DNA of 64,000 nucleotides from Pegoplata infirma (Eukaryota; Arthropoda; Insecta; Diptera; Anthomyiidae). Location: contig OY992538.1 in assembly GCA_963921195.1 (NCBI GenBank), positions 235,531,462-235,595,461 on the forward strand. Reading direction: 5' to 3'. The position numbers and the translations under genes were made by a program. Positions 48,595 to 60,530 of the stretch are shown in pieces. Below the pieces are notes generated by a model, which was not told the DNA's origin, did no database searches, and was given only the letters and a program-made list of their open reading frames with translations. The stretch's first letter is position 1; every line of letters begins with the position of its first letter.

Positions 48595-49436
48595 CACAGT
48601 GCCACATTTGGCCAATCTAGGACGACAAAAATCCAATTTTTATTATATTGACTTGAAATTCGGTATAAATGTTCGTTTTGACTTCGAAAATAACATTATG
48701 AAAAATGTGTTAGGCCAATTAAGGGCCACGCCCACTTTTTTTTAAATTTTTAATTTTGGTTATAATTTCTTTAAATTGGGTATGTATACTCTCAATGACT
48801 GTAGAAATAATATCACCAATAAAAGGGGCGGTCAGACAACTGCCACGCCCACTTCTTTAAAATATGTTTAAAAAATATGTAAAAACAAGGTTTACATATT
48901 GCCCCACTGTAGTCGGCGTCGCAGACGGTCGCAAAAGTTAGCCATTGAAATAAGTACTATAGATATTGGTCAATATATCTGAAAAAGTCCGGTGACCAAT
49001 ACGGACCAAACACAAAAGTTCTATTCCATCAAAAAAAATAAATATATAATTTTCTTTTAAAAAATTTGTGTTTTGTTAAAAATTTAATAAAAAATAGAAA
49101 AATTTGTTTAAAAAAAAAAAGAAAAGATATGACTTAAAGCATTTAAATATCCTTTAAAATTATCAAAAAAGAGTGGATAAATATCTCTTTTTGTTCAAAA
49201 GTTACAACAGTTTAAACTCGACTTAATTTATGCGAAATAATGTACACTAGTTACAGGATTTTACAAGATGCAACTTTATGCACCCACCTGTTAGTAACGA
49301 ACTGAATTATAGATCTTATATGATTATTTCCGTGCTATTAGGAATGTTCTATAATACATACAAACATATCATGAAAATCGGGGAACTTTTTTTTTTTGAT
49401 TTTTGTCGTGCTAGATTGGCCAAATGTGGCACTGTG
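48595..49436. mobile_element. 842-bp element with CACAGTG termini and 5-bp TSD (Transib-like MITE?)
   Basis: 39-bp terminal inverted repeats starting 'CACAGTGCCACATTTGGCC', with one mismatch between the two ends. Exact flanking 'tagtg' (48590-48594, 49437-49441); removal of element plus one copy restores the mini-me 5' end. CACAGTG equals the consensus heptamer of V(D)J recombination signals. Transib elements, relatives of RAG1, have CACWRTG-like termini and 5-bp duplications; that is the basis of the tentative call. Interior non-coding, with 'gccacgcccactt' twice (48725, 48841). Confidence 0.6.
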
Positions 49437-50215
49437 TAGTGGTAGAGGATATAAAAGTTTCTCATTCCATTTGTAACACCTCGAAATATTGGTCTAAGCA
49501 CCCTAAAGTATTTATATTCACAATCCTCGGTCGATTTTAAGTCGATCTAGCGATGTACGTCCGTCTGTCTGTCCGTTTGTATAAGGCACACTAACTTTCA
49601 AAAGGCAGCTCTGAGCACCTGAAGTTTGGCACATATGTTTGTTATTTACTTGTTAAGGTTTGTGTCGCATTTGAGCAAAATCGTTTAAGTGGTTTAAAAG
49701 TTATAAGCTAAACAGTGAATTTCGAAAAGGGTTTTTTCGCAAATTTACGAGTTTAAAAACGCGCTAACTTTTAAAGAACAATTCTGAGGCTTCTGAAGCT
49801 TAGAATATAGCTTTGTCGTTCCTCTGGTCTAGCTAGTATTGAATTTCAGCAAAATCGGTCCAGTGATTTAAAAGTTATGAGTAAAACCATGAATTTTAGA
49901 TTGGTTTCATCCTAAATTCAAGTGTTGAAAAAACAAAGCTTTAAAAAAAGCTTTAAAATCATTGGTAAGCCACAAAAATATTTTACAAAGTATTTTTGTT
50001 ACTCAAAAATATTTTAACGCTAAAAGAAAAAAAGTTTACACTTGAAAAAAAATTTTACACCCAAAAAATATATTAAATTTTTTTTTTTAAATTACTAAAA
50101 CAAGCTTTTACTTAAAATTAAATATTTCTAATCAAAATTGTAAAATTTATCCACATTAGAAAATTTACTATCACTTAAAAAGCACATTGTCTAGGCTATT
50201 CACGGATTCGGCCAA

Positions 50216-51349
50216 CCCGGGTAAAAATGATATATATACTGAAAAAAAAGACATAACTAAAATTAAGGAAAAAATGTCTTTGAAAATTTATCTCGAATTT
50301 TCCTTAAATTTAGTAAAATTTAACTAAAAAATGAGAAATTTTCCTAACTATAAGGAAAAAAATTTAGTTCATTTACTTATAAGTAGTTCAAACTTTTCTT
50401 TAAATGGAAATTTTAAATATTAGGAAAAAAATTCTTACTGCCAAAGAAATTTTCCACAAATCTAAGAAACGTATCTTTATTTTTAAGACATATTTCTTAA
50501 AAAACAATTTAGTTCAAGTTTAGTTAAAATTTACTAAAAAAAACATCATCGTATTTCTCTTCTTTGAATTGAGGAAGTGTATTTCTTAGAATTTAGTTAA
50601 TAACTTCTGAAAATATAGTAAATAACTTCTTAAAATTTAGTTAAAAATTCAAAATGGCGATATCTCGAAAACTAAGCGAGATAGAGCGAAACGGACGAAA
50701 TTTTCAAAAGAAAGACAACAAAGAAAAATATGGAATAGCCTAGCTCTGCATATCTGTCGGGGTCTCAAGACCCTAAATTTAGATCTAAAATTTGAAATTC
50801 CCGAGATTTTATATATGCACATATCTCGGTAAATACTGCCAACACGAGAAAAAGTCCAACGACGTTTTTGTAGCTCTTGACTCGTAGAACACTTCCGCAA
50901 AATACCCGAAAGCCCTCCGATTAATAGTTTTTGAGATATCCAGTTTTTAAGATTCTCAAGACCCTTTCAGACCCCTTATTACCGTATCTCAAAAACTAAG
51001 CAAGTTAGAGCGAAACGGACACAAGTTTTGGTTCAAAATCTATAGGGACCCTTAAAGGACCCAACGGGGTCTTGAGTTAAATGGGGTCCGAACCCATGGG
51101 TCCAGGGTCTAGATCCAATCTATTTCTAAAATTTGAAGTATAATTTTTCTCATTTTCTAGTTAAAATTGGCTTAAAATTAAGTAACTTTGTTTTCCTTAT
51201 TTTTGGGAAAATAATGAACTTAAATTAAGAAAACAAATCTTTGGAGCCAAATCATTCCCTCTTTTTCTCAAAATTGAGTTAATTTTCCCAGATTTTAGTT
51301 CACTTTTTTTTGAGTGTATATGATCATATATATTTCATTTTTACCCGGG
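50216..51349. mobile_element. 1.13-kb MITE, CCCGGGTAAAAATGA termini, AA duplication
   Basis: Left 'CCCGGGTAAAAATGATATAT', right 'TTTCATTTTTACCCGGG', flanked by AA on both sides, within the mini-me 3' hairpin. A second, inner pair of ends ('tactgaaaaaaaagacataa' at 50237 and 'cacttttttttgagtgta' at 51301) suggests another element inserted close to its edges. The interior has 'atctcgaaaactaagcgaga' and 'aagaccc' rich repeats (50650-51100) shared with 57480-57900. Confidence 0.65.
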
Positions 51350-51379
51350 AAGTCGAATTTAAATCTTACTACTTGTTTT

Positions 51380-53435
51380 AACATACTATGATCAGTAACG
51401 ATCATAATATCATCGCTGGGTCATTATTAGTGAAATCAATCATGAATATTTTCGACCCCCTCCGATATTGATGAAATTTGGTTAAGTTCTTACACTACGT
51501 AAAAAACTAACAAATGCAAATTTTCAGCCCTCTAAGTCAACAGGGGCCGAAAATACGAAGGGTCAAAATTTCCCCCAAAATCTCCCAGTCGCGACACTTT
51601 ACACCGTAAAAACTTAATATCGTTGGTTCTATTATAGCTAGAAAGCCCATTTTGGGTTTGTTTTGAAGCTCATAATATGCTCTACAAGACCTACCATAAC
51701 CAAAAAATTTTCGAAAAAAAATAAGGGTTACCTCCCTTATTTTAAGGTCGTGATAAAGGTAGGAGAAAATGGGGAGGATGGTATCCCCCGATTTTTTTTT
51801 ACTTGATAATCTTATAGAGAAAGTCCTAAAGAATATATTCTAAAATTTTTAAGTTGGGACAACAATGGGATCACTCAAAATCAAAATTTTCCACAATTTC
51901 CCCTAAAATCTCCAAATCGCAACACTCTTGAACCTTACAAATTTAATATCATAAGTGCTATTGTAGCTACAGATCCCATTTTTGTTTGTTTTAAAGCTTA
52001 TAGTACGCTCTACAATACCTACCTTAACCAAAAAATTTTAGAAAAAAAGGAAGGGTGCCCCCCTTATTTAAAGGTCGTGACAAAGGGTGGAGGAAATGGG
52101 AGAAAGTATCCCCCGAGTTTTTTTTTACTTGGTATTCTCAAAGTGCAAGTCCTAATGAACATATCCTAAAATTTTTATGTTGGGACAACAATCAGATCGA
52201 CCAAAATCAAAATTTTTCACAATTTCCCTTAAAATCTCCAAATTGCGACACTCTTGCACATTACAAATTTAATATCGTGGACTGTATTGTAGCTACAGAG
52301 TCCATTTTTAGCTTGTTTTAAAGCTCTTAATATGTCCTACAATATTACTATCACAAAAAAAAAAATAAAAAAAATGAGGGGTGCCTCTTGTATTAAAAGA
52401 TCGTGGCAAGGGGTGGGGGAAATTGGAGGACAGTATCCCCCAATTTTTTTCATCTTGTTTTTTTTTTTAAAGAGTAAGTTCTAGAGAGCATATCCTGAAA
52501 TTTTGATCTTGGGAGTCCAATGGGAGGCGCAAGAATGTCGCGATTTGTTGATTTTGGGGGAAAATTTTGAAAAATTTTGATTTTGGTCGACCCCATTGTT
52601 GTCCCAACATAAAAATTGTAGACTATGTTCATTAGGACTTGCACTTTGAGAATACCAAGTAAAAAAATAATCGGGGGATAATTTCCCCCATTTCCTCCAC
52701 CCTTTGCCACGACCTTCATATAAGGGGGGCACCAATTCCTTTTTTTGGAAATTTTTTTGGTTTTTCTATGTCTTGTAGAGCGTATTATAAGCTTTAAAAC
52801 CAAAAAAAATTTGCTCTGTAGCTACAAAAGCACTTATGATATAAAATTTTTAATGTTAAAGAGTGTTGGGATTTTGAGATTTTGGGGAAAATTGTGAAAA
52901 ATTTTGATTTTGAGCGATCCCATTGTTGTCCCAACATAAAAATTTTAGAATATATTCTTTAGGACTTTCTCTCAAAGATTAGCAAGTAAAAAAAAAAATC
53001 GGGGGATACCATCCTCCCCATTTTCTCCTCCGTATATCACGACCTTAAAATAAGGGAGGTAACCCTTATTTTTTTCGAAAATTTTTTGGTTATGGTAAGT
53101 CTTGTAGAGCATATTATGAGCTTCAAAACAAGCCAAAAATGGGCTTTCTAGCTAAAATATAACCAACGATATTAAGTTTTTTCGGTGCAAAGTGTCGCGA
53201 CTGGGAGATTTTGGGGGAAATTTTGACCCTCCGTGTTTTCGCCCACTGTTTACTTAGAGGGCTGAAAATAAGTGTGTGTCAGTTTATCACTTAGTGTTAC
53301 AACTAAACCAAATTTCATCAAAATCGGAGGGGGTCACGAAAATTTTTAGCTATTTTTGATTGATTTCACTAAGACTGACCCCGCTACAATCATGTTATGA
53401 TAAAGTAATCAATCATACTATGTTACCCCTTTTAT
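51380..53435. mobile_element. 2-kb foldback built of ~315-bp tandem units
   Basis: The left arm (from 51405) and right arm (to about 53428) pair over about 900 bp: 'gaccccctccgat' (51457) with 'atcggagggggtc' (53323); 'ttaatatcgttggttctatt' (51617) with the 53160 stretch; 'gaggatggtatccccc' (51773) with 'gggggataccatcctcccca' (53003). Each arm holds tandem units: the landmark 'ttgggacaacaatggg' recurs near 51855, 52170 and (diverged) 52497 forward, and inverted near 52600 and 52920. The ORFs at 52055-52321 and 52481-52735 are homologous because they sit in equivalent repeat units, not because they are genes. Confidence 0.7.
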
Positions 53436-53439
53436 TAAG

Positions 53440-55239
53440 GTTGTCGCAATCATGTTTCTGCTCTGCTTGAAAATTTTCTAAATCTTCTATAGTTTCTGAG
53501 TTTATGGGGTTATGCATATTTTCTTACATATGACATTGTATTTAAACGAATTTTTGTTATTTTCTATTTTCAGAAATTATCCTGCTGTTTTCATATAAGT
53601 ATCTAACTATAGTTAAATTTTGAGTAAGTATCAAAATGTATATAAAACCATATAAATTCATTCAAATGTTATCAAATGATCTCCTGTGGAAATGATGTTT
53701 TTAAGTAGCAAATGACAATTTCATGTTTCCTTCAAGGAGATTTAAACATTAGTTACAATCGTACAAAAGTACATATTTTTAAGCATTTCCAAAAAAAAAA
53801 CGAACAAATACAAGCAAAACACCTGCCGTGCCATTTTTCCAGTATTTTAAGCAACATATTTTAGAAGTGAGTACGCTACACAGAAAAAAAAAACTATATC
53901 GAGTAGGTTCTAAAGAAGGAATTTCGAAGCGAACAGAGAAAAAAATTCTAGTGCTGGAACTTTTCCTAATGAGAAGCTTTCGGATTTATAAATCAGGAGC
54001 CTTCTAAAAGTCGATACATTTTTTTAGACTTTTAAGATTCTACAAAATTTTTGCTTGAGAAAATTTTTTAAAATTTTTTGTTGAGGTCAAATTTGAGAAA
54101 ATCTAAGCGACGACTCTAAATACCAAATTTAAGGACTCACAATTAGCGGAAGTTAATTTACAATTTATTTGTTTAGCTGCCGAACTACATATACAAAGCT
54201 TCGGCATTAACTATCAGAATTTAATTCGACCCCCCTTCAAAATTCCGTTCATCCTCAAAATTTGTTAAAAATTCTTCCAAATGCTCACTAAAAAGTCGTT
54301 GTAAACTATATTAAAAAAAAAAAAAAACAAATATTTTAAGACAACAAATTTGAAGATTTCCTTGAACAGACATAGAATATCAAGGAAATGTTTTTTTTTC
54401 TTTGTTTTTTAGCAAACAAAAAAAGTTAACCATATTTTTTATTCACATACCTCGCGAGGATTTTTTTTTAAGTTTTCACTTTATAAAATGATTTTCAGTG
54501 TTCAAGATTCTTTTTCGTTTTTTTGCTCAACTTTAACACCCTCCAAATACAAAAAATGACTGCGGCATTTTGAAACATTACTTTATTATTATTTTGTTAG
54601 TTTTCTACTTCAAGGAAGTTGCATACAAAAATTACATTTTCCTTTCACCGAAAGCAAGAAAAATTGCCCAAGGAAAAAAAGGCAAAGTAATTTATTTGCA
54701 AACAACATAAAAATGCATCTGTAAAAAAATTGTTTCATATCTGAATACTGAATAGAATAGATGCAAACAAGAAATCGACCAAAAACCCACAAACGTTGTG
54801 GTAACAAGCATATAAGGAAGCCAGAGATAGCACAAGGCAACACCTTTTTTTGCCCGGTTTAAGGAAACTACGAAAATAGGCTATTTTTGGCATTTTTGTG
54901 AGTCCATATGTACCAACACTATTCTTGCATCAAAAAAGTGATAGACAATTTTGGGCATGTCGGATATGCTAATTCCAAAAATGCTCTTACTTTTTTTGAG
55001 TCTTGTTTTCGATATATCGCTAAAATAAAAATTGCCATTTAGGTCCTTTTAAAAATTTTCCCCTCAGCATTACTTTGCTAGAGTTTGAGGACCCGATTAA
55101 GACATAAAAAAGCACGCAGATTTTAAAAATTGTATTAGTTTTATCGTTTTCATGCACTGAAAAATTGAAAATATGCGCTAAAAAATTCAAAATATGCACT
55201 AAAAAACCTAGAAATATGCACTAAAAAATAAAATGGGTG
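53440..55239. other. AT-rich sequence, no gene recognised
   Basis: No repeat pair or credible ORF. From 55150 'atatgcactaaaaaa' units begin, leading into the next repeat. Confidence 0.4.
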
Positions 55240-56590
55240 CAATAAAAATCTTGTTTTCATACAAAAAACTTCTAAAAAAGCCAAAAATAACTCCGGATTT
55301 AAATAGATACATTTAAAACTTTATGAAAACAAGATTTTTTTTAGAAATTAAGACAACCCGACTAAAAAAGTTTAGATATAGTAACATATTATTTAATATA
55401 TTTATATACGGCCATACACAGTACTTTAAATAATTATATGTGAATGTATCTTGTATTAAGTTTTACACCCAAAATTTAATATGGTGCCATATAAAACGAT
55501 ATCGAATCATGTGTTGCTCCACATACAATATATAAAGCTTTATTAAATTAGATGTTGCATATAATATTTTATATGACTCCATGAATGACCTCATACAATA
55601 TTAGATAAATAAATATATGATATACAACTCCATGTCTGACCTCATACAAGATGAGATACACATATATATATGGTTCCGAATCGGGGGAAAAAAGTTTTCT
55701 AAGTCCCCAGAATTTTTTTTTTAATTTCCAGATGCAAATAATTTTTGCGTTTTGGAGTTAAGAATTTCATTAAAAATGATTTAAACAAAAAAAATTTAGC
55801 CAAATTTTGAAAAATTTTACAAGTCCTGAAAAAGTTTTGTAATATTTTCTAAGTCCTGGATAAAAAATATTTTTGGTACATTTTTTGCGTTTTGAAGTAA
55901 AAATTTATTAACAAAAGTTTTAGGAAAATTTTTTTTAAATTTTGTTTTTTTTTTTAAAGTCCGGACACAAATTTTTATTTTTTTTAAAATTTTTTTTTGC
56001 ATTTCCCGAAAAAACTTGGGATAAATTTGAAAACTATGAGATAAAAAAAATATTTTATGCAAAATTCAACATATTTTATCTTATTATATAAAATTATATA
56101 CAATTATATCAAATTAGATAAACCCAATATTCGGATCAAAAACGATCATATTTAATCTAATATAACAAATTTTAAGCTATTTTGATCCACCAATTTCATC
56201 ATCTTATTTTATCCAAATACGTGTTGTGCCATATTTAATTATATATGGCTCAATTTCAAATTATATATGAACCTGTATATTTATTTTTAGTCGGGAATCT
56301 AAAAAAAAAAGAATTTTTCTTATTTTCAAAATAAATATTTAAAATTTTTCAATTTTTGTTTTTGCTAAATTATGATAAAACATGCAAAAATATGCGCTTA
56401 AAAGTTGGAAATATGCACAAAATATGCATTTAAAACCAAAGTATGCAAAAATTAGCATTTTCACCAAAATATTCAAAAACAAATTGATGCCATTTTATTG
56501 GAAATTTCTGGATTCGGAAAGATAATTGGTCTATAACTTTTTTAGACTGTCGACAAAAAACATGCATTTGTATGAAAATCACGTCCCTAG
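55240..56590 (+). repeat. Dispersed 'tatgcaaaatatgca' repeat, split by a MITE
   Basis: Same family as 26729-27162: 'gggtgcaataaaaatcttgt', 'ttaaaactttatgaaaac', 'agaaattaagacaa', then the insertion 55357-56295, then 'aatctaaaaaaaaaagaatt', 'aatatgcacaaaatatgcat', 'ggattcggaaagataattgg', 'acgtccctag'. The uninterrupted copy gives the empty site for the insertion. Confidence 0.65.
55357..56295. mobile_element. 939-bp MITE, CCCGACTAAAAA termini, AA duplication
   Basis: Left 'CCCGACTAAAAAAG', right 'TTTTTAGTCGGG'. The copy at 26845 reads 'cacaatctat' at the empty site where this locus reads 'gacaa' / 'aatcta', so exactly AA is duplicated. Termini share CCCG-TAAAAA with 50216-51349. The interior includes 'atatatggttccgaatcggg', three units of the ~110-bp 'aagtcctgg' repeat (55690-56030) and AT-rich ends with 'ttatatataa'. 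Confidence 0.7.
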
Positions 56591-56950
56591 TTATCAGAGC
56601 TTCGAATGATTTCATTCCCTAATTCGATTCGGCATGCTGAATGAAAATTTAGTGATTGCATTTCCCAATCACATTTTAGCGAATTGAATGAATTCACTTT
56701 AGACTCATTCGATTTATTAATAGTGAATGCATTCGATTTTTTTTCATTCGACTTTGAAAAATCGAATGGCTTATTTATTCATTGCATAAAAAACTTTAAA
56801 AAACTAACCAAGATAGAGCAAAACGGAACCAATTTGTTGTCCATAGTATCGCCAACACTTTTCACACTTTTTGACGTGTAGGCAGTTGATATATGCATTT
56901 TTAAAATTTTCGGGAACAACAATTTTTTTGGATTCAAAATTAGGGCCTAT

Positions 56951-58139
56951 TACACTGAAAAAAATAACTATACTGAAATTAAATAAACACTGTTATTAAT
57001 TTAAGTACACAATTTTTTTTATAATTTACTTCAACTTAACTTAATATAAGGTGGTTTTACATAAAACAAAGAAAATAAACTTGAAGATAGTATATGCAAA
57101 TACTTAAAAAAGCACAAAAGTTTTCCTTAATTTGTTTTTTTAAATTAAGTTAAATATTCTTTACATTAATGGCGAATTGATTGCATTTAAGAAAAAAAGA
57201 GTTTATTAAAAAATTTGGTTTTACTTAAAAGAAAAAAATTTAAATTGTGTGCAAAAAAAATAAATAAGTACGTAACTTACTTAAAAATAGTATAGACATT
57301 TTCAAGACATTGAATCAAATAAGTACTGATCTTTAATTCCAAAACGCATTTTCTTTAATTTAATCAATTTTTGTTTTAAGTTAAGAAAAAAGTAACCTTT
57401 ATTTTATTGATTTCATTGACTTTATTTGAATCCATATCTTCATTAGTTTAAGAAAGAATTGACTTAACTTAAGAAAAAAATACTTGAGGTATTTTGGGGA
57501 CCCCATTTGGGGGCCCCATCTAAAGACCCCATGAGACCCTAACTTTAAATCCAAATTTCGATTTTCGCGGAATTTTCAAATGCCTATAACTCTGCAAATA
57601 CTGCAGATACGAAAAAAAATCTAAAGGCATTTTTGTAGTCCTTAACTTGTAGAATATGACCGCCGAAGACCCGAAAGCTCTCCGAGTTATAGTTTTCGAG
57701 TTATTTCATGATCAAATTTCTCAAGACCCCATTCCCAGATCTCGAAAACTAAGCCAGATAGAGCGATTCTGACCAAAATTTTGGATCAAAATCAATAGTG
57801 ACTCTATAATAGTGTACGCACATACTCATGGGCGGACCCCATATATTGGGGGCCCGTAGGGTCCTCACATTGGGACTCCATAGGGTCCACAGAATCCGTA
57901 AGTTTAAGGAAATTTTTACTTATTTTAAAAAAATATTTTTCCTCTGGATAAAAACAATTAAACTTATAATAAGTACAATTTAACTTACTTTTAAGATATA
58001 TTTAAGTAAATGCATTACTATGTTTTAGGAAAAAATATACTTGGAAGAAGAATTAATATCTTTGAAGCCCTCGCATACCCTTCTTTTTTTAAATTAAGTT
58101 CAACATGCTTTAAAAATGGTAAAAATTTTTTTCAGTGTA
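56951..58139. mobile_element. 1.19-kb MITE, TACACTGAAAAAA termini
   Basis: Left 'TACACTGAAAAAAATAA', right 'AATTTTTTTCAGTGTA'. Flanks 'gggcctat' and 'gggccatc' share five of eight bases, a decayed 8-bp duplication. Termini resemble 22327-23108. The interior shares the 'tcgaaaactaagc.agatag' and 'gaccccat' stretches with 50650-51100. Confidence 0.6.
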
Positions 58140-58852
58140 GGGCCATCGTATGTATTAGGGTATTCAATTAATCGAGGTTCTTGTTTAATCGGTTAATCGA
58201 GCAAATAATTAATCGGGGTTGAGATTTAATCGGTTAATAATCGGTTAAATTTGAATTATTCGATTAACCGAATAATATTAATTTAAAATTTAAATGGAAT
58301 ATAAAGGGTATTCATTTCAGAGAATGTAAAAGTGGAAAAATGAAAAATGTAAGATTCCACTCTCATTGATGTGAACGGGTACATACAAAAATTGTGATAC
58401 AAAGTTTCCAAAAATAATTAAATTATTCAATGAATGAACCAATTAACTTATAAATTACACTTTTGACTTATTTTGACAGTTTTTTCTTGTTGTTTAATTC
58501 TTAATTTCTATTATTATAACCAAAATTATTTGTATACATATTTTCTTCTAAGAAAAATTTCAAACACATGTTCAATAAGGGCTGCCGAGGTAGAAAAAAC
58601 TTAAATAACAGTAGCAAATTTTGGTACTTTTTCTTTGACTAGTAATGAATGGCAACGCTTAAATAATTGGAAAAATGTAACTTTTTACTCTGATAATTTT
58701 ACACTTGGATATAGGTTGTTTAAATTGCAACTTTTGAGTGGAAAATTTTTTCATGTGTTTGTTGTAATAAAAAGTTACATTTTTCCAATTTTTCATTTTT
58801 ACAACCAAAAAAAAGCTGAAATGAATACCCTTATAAAACCACGAATTGTATG

Positions 58853-59699
58853 TCGTGGAACTATATTCAATTTGAGCTATCTGTTCGGTTGACGAAAATG
58901 AGTTTTTGATGGCAAAATGTTCGCTGGCATAAGTGTCATCTATGGTATTAATTTCAGAACAAAAAAATTATTTTAAGACTATTTTATTGCAGAAATAGCA
59001 TGAGCTATGTGAAACCATGTTTTTTTATAAATAAAAATTTGAGCTATATAGTTTACTAGGGTAAACTTTTAAATTTGCATTTTTTTATATTATCACTTTT
59101 TATACGGTGTTTCCATCAATAAAAATAATGGCAGTTTTTTCTTTGGAAAGTTTCAGCCCCTTTCCGCGATTAAAAACGCGGTTTTTGACCCATATTTCGA
59201 TGCGGACCAAACTTTTTGCATATTTTATTTGCCCATTCGATTGTACAACAAACACAAGTGTTATGACATTTTTCGCAAGCTTCATGAAGGTTCCAAATAA
59301 TGGCGATAAAGCGCGAAAAAATCGATGATTAAAAAAAAAATTAAAAAGTATTTTTTAACACCTGTAATGGAAGGGCTTAAAAAACTGAGAAATATGGTAC
59401 CAAATTCACATTTTTATCATAATCCGTTAAAAAGTTATAAAGTTTTAAAATCTATATTTAATGAGCTATCTGCTTGTGTTGATTAATTTCAAATAAAAAA
59501 GGTTGAGCTATGTGCTGTAACTCAGCGAATAATACGAATTTTTACAAAAAAGGCACGTGTAAAATTTAGTAGTAATTATTAATTAATATTGTAAAAGATC
59601 GGCCGACAAAAAGTTTAAAAATACGCGAATGCGACGGTTTTTTGCTCTCCTGAAATGTTATGTTTTTTTAGATAGCTCAAATTGAATATAGTTTAACGA
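58853..59699. mobile_element. 847-bp MITE related to 6181-7110
   Basis: Left 'TCGTGGAACTATATTCAATT', right 'AATTGAATATAGTTTAACGA'. Shares TCGTG-AAC-TATATTCAA with the TA-duplicating MITE at 6181. Flanks here read 'gtatg' and 'tgtac', so the duplication is TG or has mutated. Nested inside the hAT-like element. 'gagctat' is repeated internally as 'gccaactc' is in the relative. Confidence 0.6.
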
Positions 59700-60474
59700 T
59701 GTACTTTTAAAAATCGTATTATAAACAAGTAAGATTGGGCCCTAATTCAATGTGAAAAAATGCAAAAAAAATAAAGCTATTTTTATAAAAAAGAAAAATT
59801 GCACTAAAAATATTTAAAAAATTGTTTGGTTTCCAAATTTGTTTTCTTTTATTTTTTAATTGTTAAAATTACAATAATTTCATCGGTCAATATCTCCGTC
59901 ATTAAAAAGGATATCTGAAGGATCCCAAAAGTAGTTTTTTTTCAAACGTGCTAAACTATTTCCCCGAACATTGCGAAAATCTGAGTTTATTCACACTCTA
60001 ATTAAAATGCTTTCAGTTTTCTACTATTAATTAGGTAAATTTACACAAATTGCTTAATTCTACTTAAAATTATTGAAAATTTACACAATTTATAGTAGTA
60101 AATAATTTGAATTTGTATAAATTAACCGATTTATAGTTGGAAACTGGACTCAATTTTTTAGAGTGCAGTATTGTAAATCGAAATCTTAAATATCTCAAGA
60201 TGAGATAGATCAGTTCTAAGGCCAGATTTAGATTACGCGCATGAAAAACTATTTAAAAAATCTATTGTGCTGGAAATGTATAACAAATTGGCTACACTCT
60301 AATCAAATTTTGTTGAAATTTACCCAATTTATAGTAGGAAACTGGACTTCTACTATAAATTGGGTAATTTTACTCTGAATATGTAAATTGAATAAATGGA
60401 CGACTAGTGGTCAATTAAAATAAAAAAGAGGTGATAAATATAACAAAAAACAAAAAAAAAAAAAAACATTTGGC

Positions 60475-60530
60475 GCCAGCGAGCATCAAACTCGCTACAT
60501 TCCGATTTGAAAGTACACTTCTTTAGTTAG
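60475..60530 (-). other. Degenerate tRNA-like segment
   Basis: On the minus strand 'cgagtttgatgctcgctgg' followed by 'cgcca' resembles a T-arm and acceptor end with a B box; 'tcggaatgtag' just before it matches 'cagaatgtag' of the 20745 segment. A-rich DNA lies next to it. Too degenerate to call a tRNA. Confidence 0.3.

Larger units (their letters stand above)
48574..51376 (+). mobile_element. mini-me-like element carrying two nested insertions
   Basis: Pieces in order: 'gataccatccaccctagtg' (48576-48594); insertion 48595-49436; 'tagtggtagaggatataaaa' and the core with 'gatctagcgatgtacgtccg' plus a short GTCY run (49545-49580); 'ctattcacggattcggccaa' (50195-50215); insertion 50216-51349; 'aagtcgaatttaaatcttac' and 'tacttgtttt'. 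With both insertions removed, the head and tail match other family-1 copies. About 830 bp of its own sequence; non-coding. Confidence 0.7.

Noticed and set aside
52055..52735. Homologous small ORFs on both strands (88, 84 and 117 codons)
   Set aside because: They lie in equivalent ~315-bp units of the mirrored foldback, so similarity follows from the repeat. Frames are not preserved in the other units.
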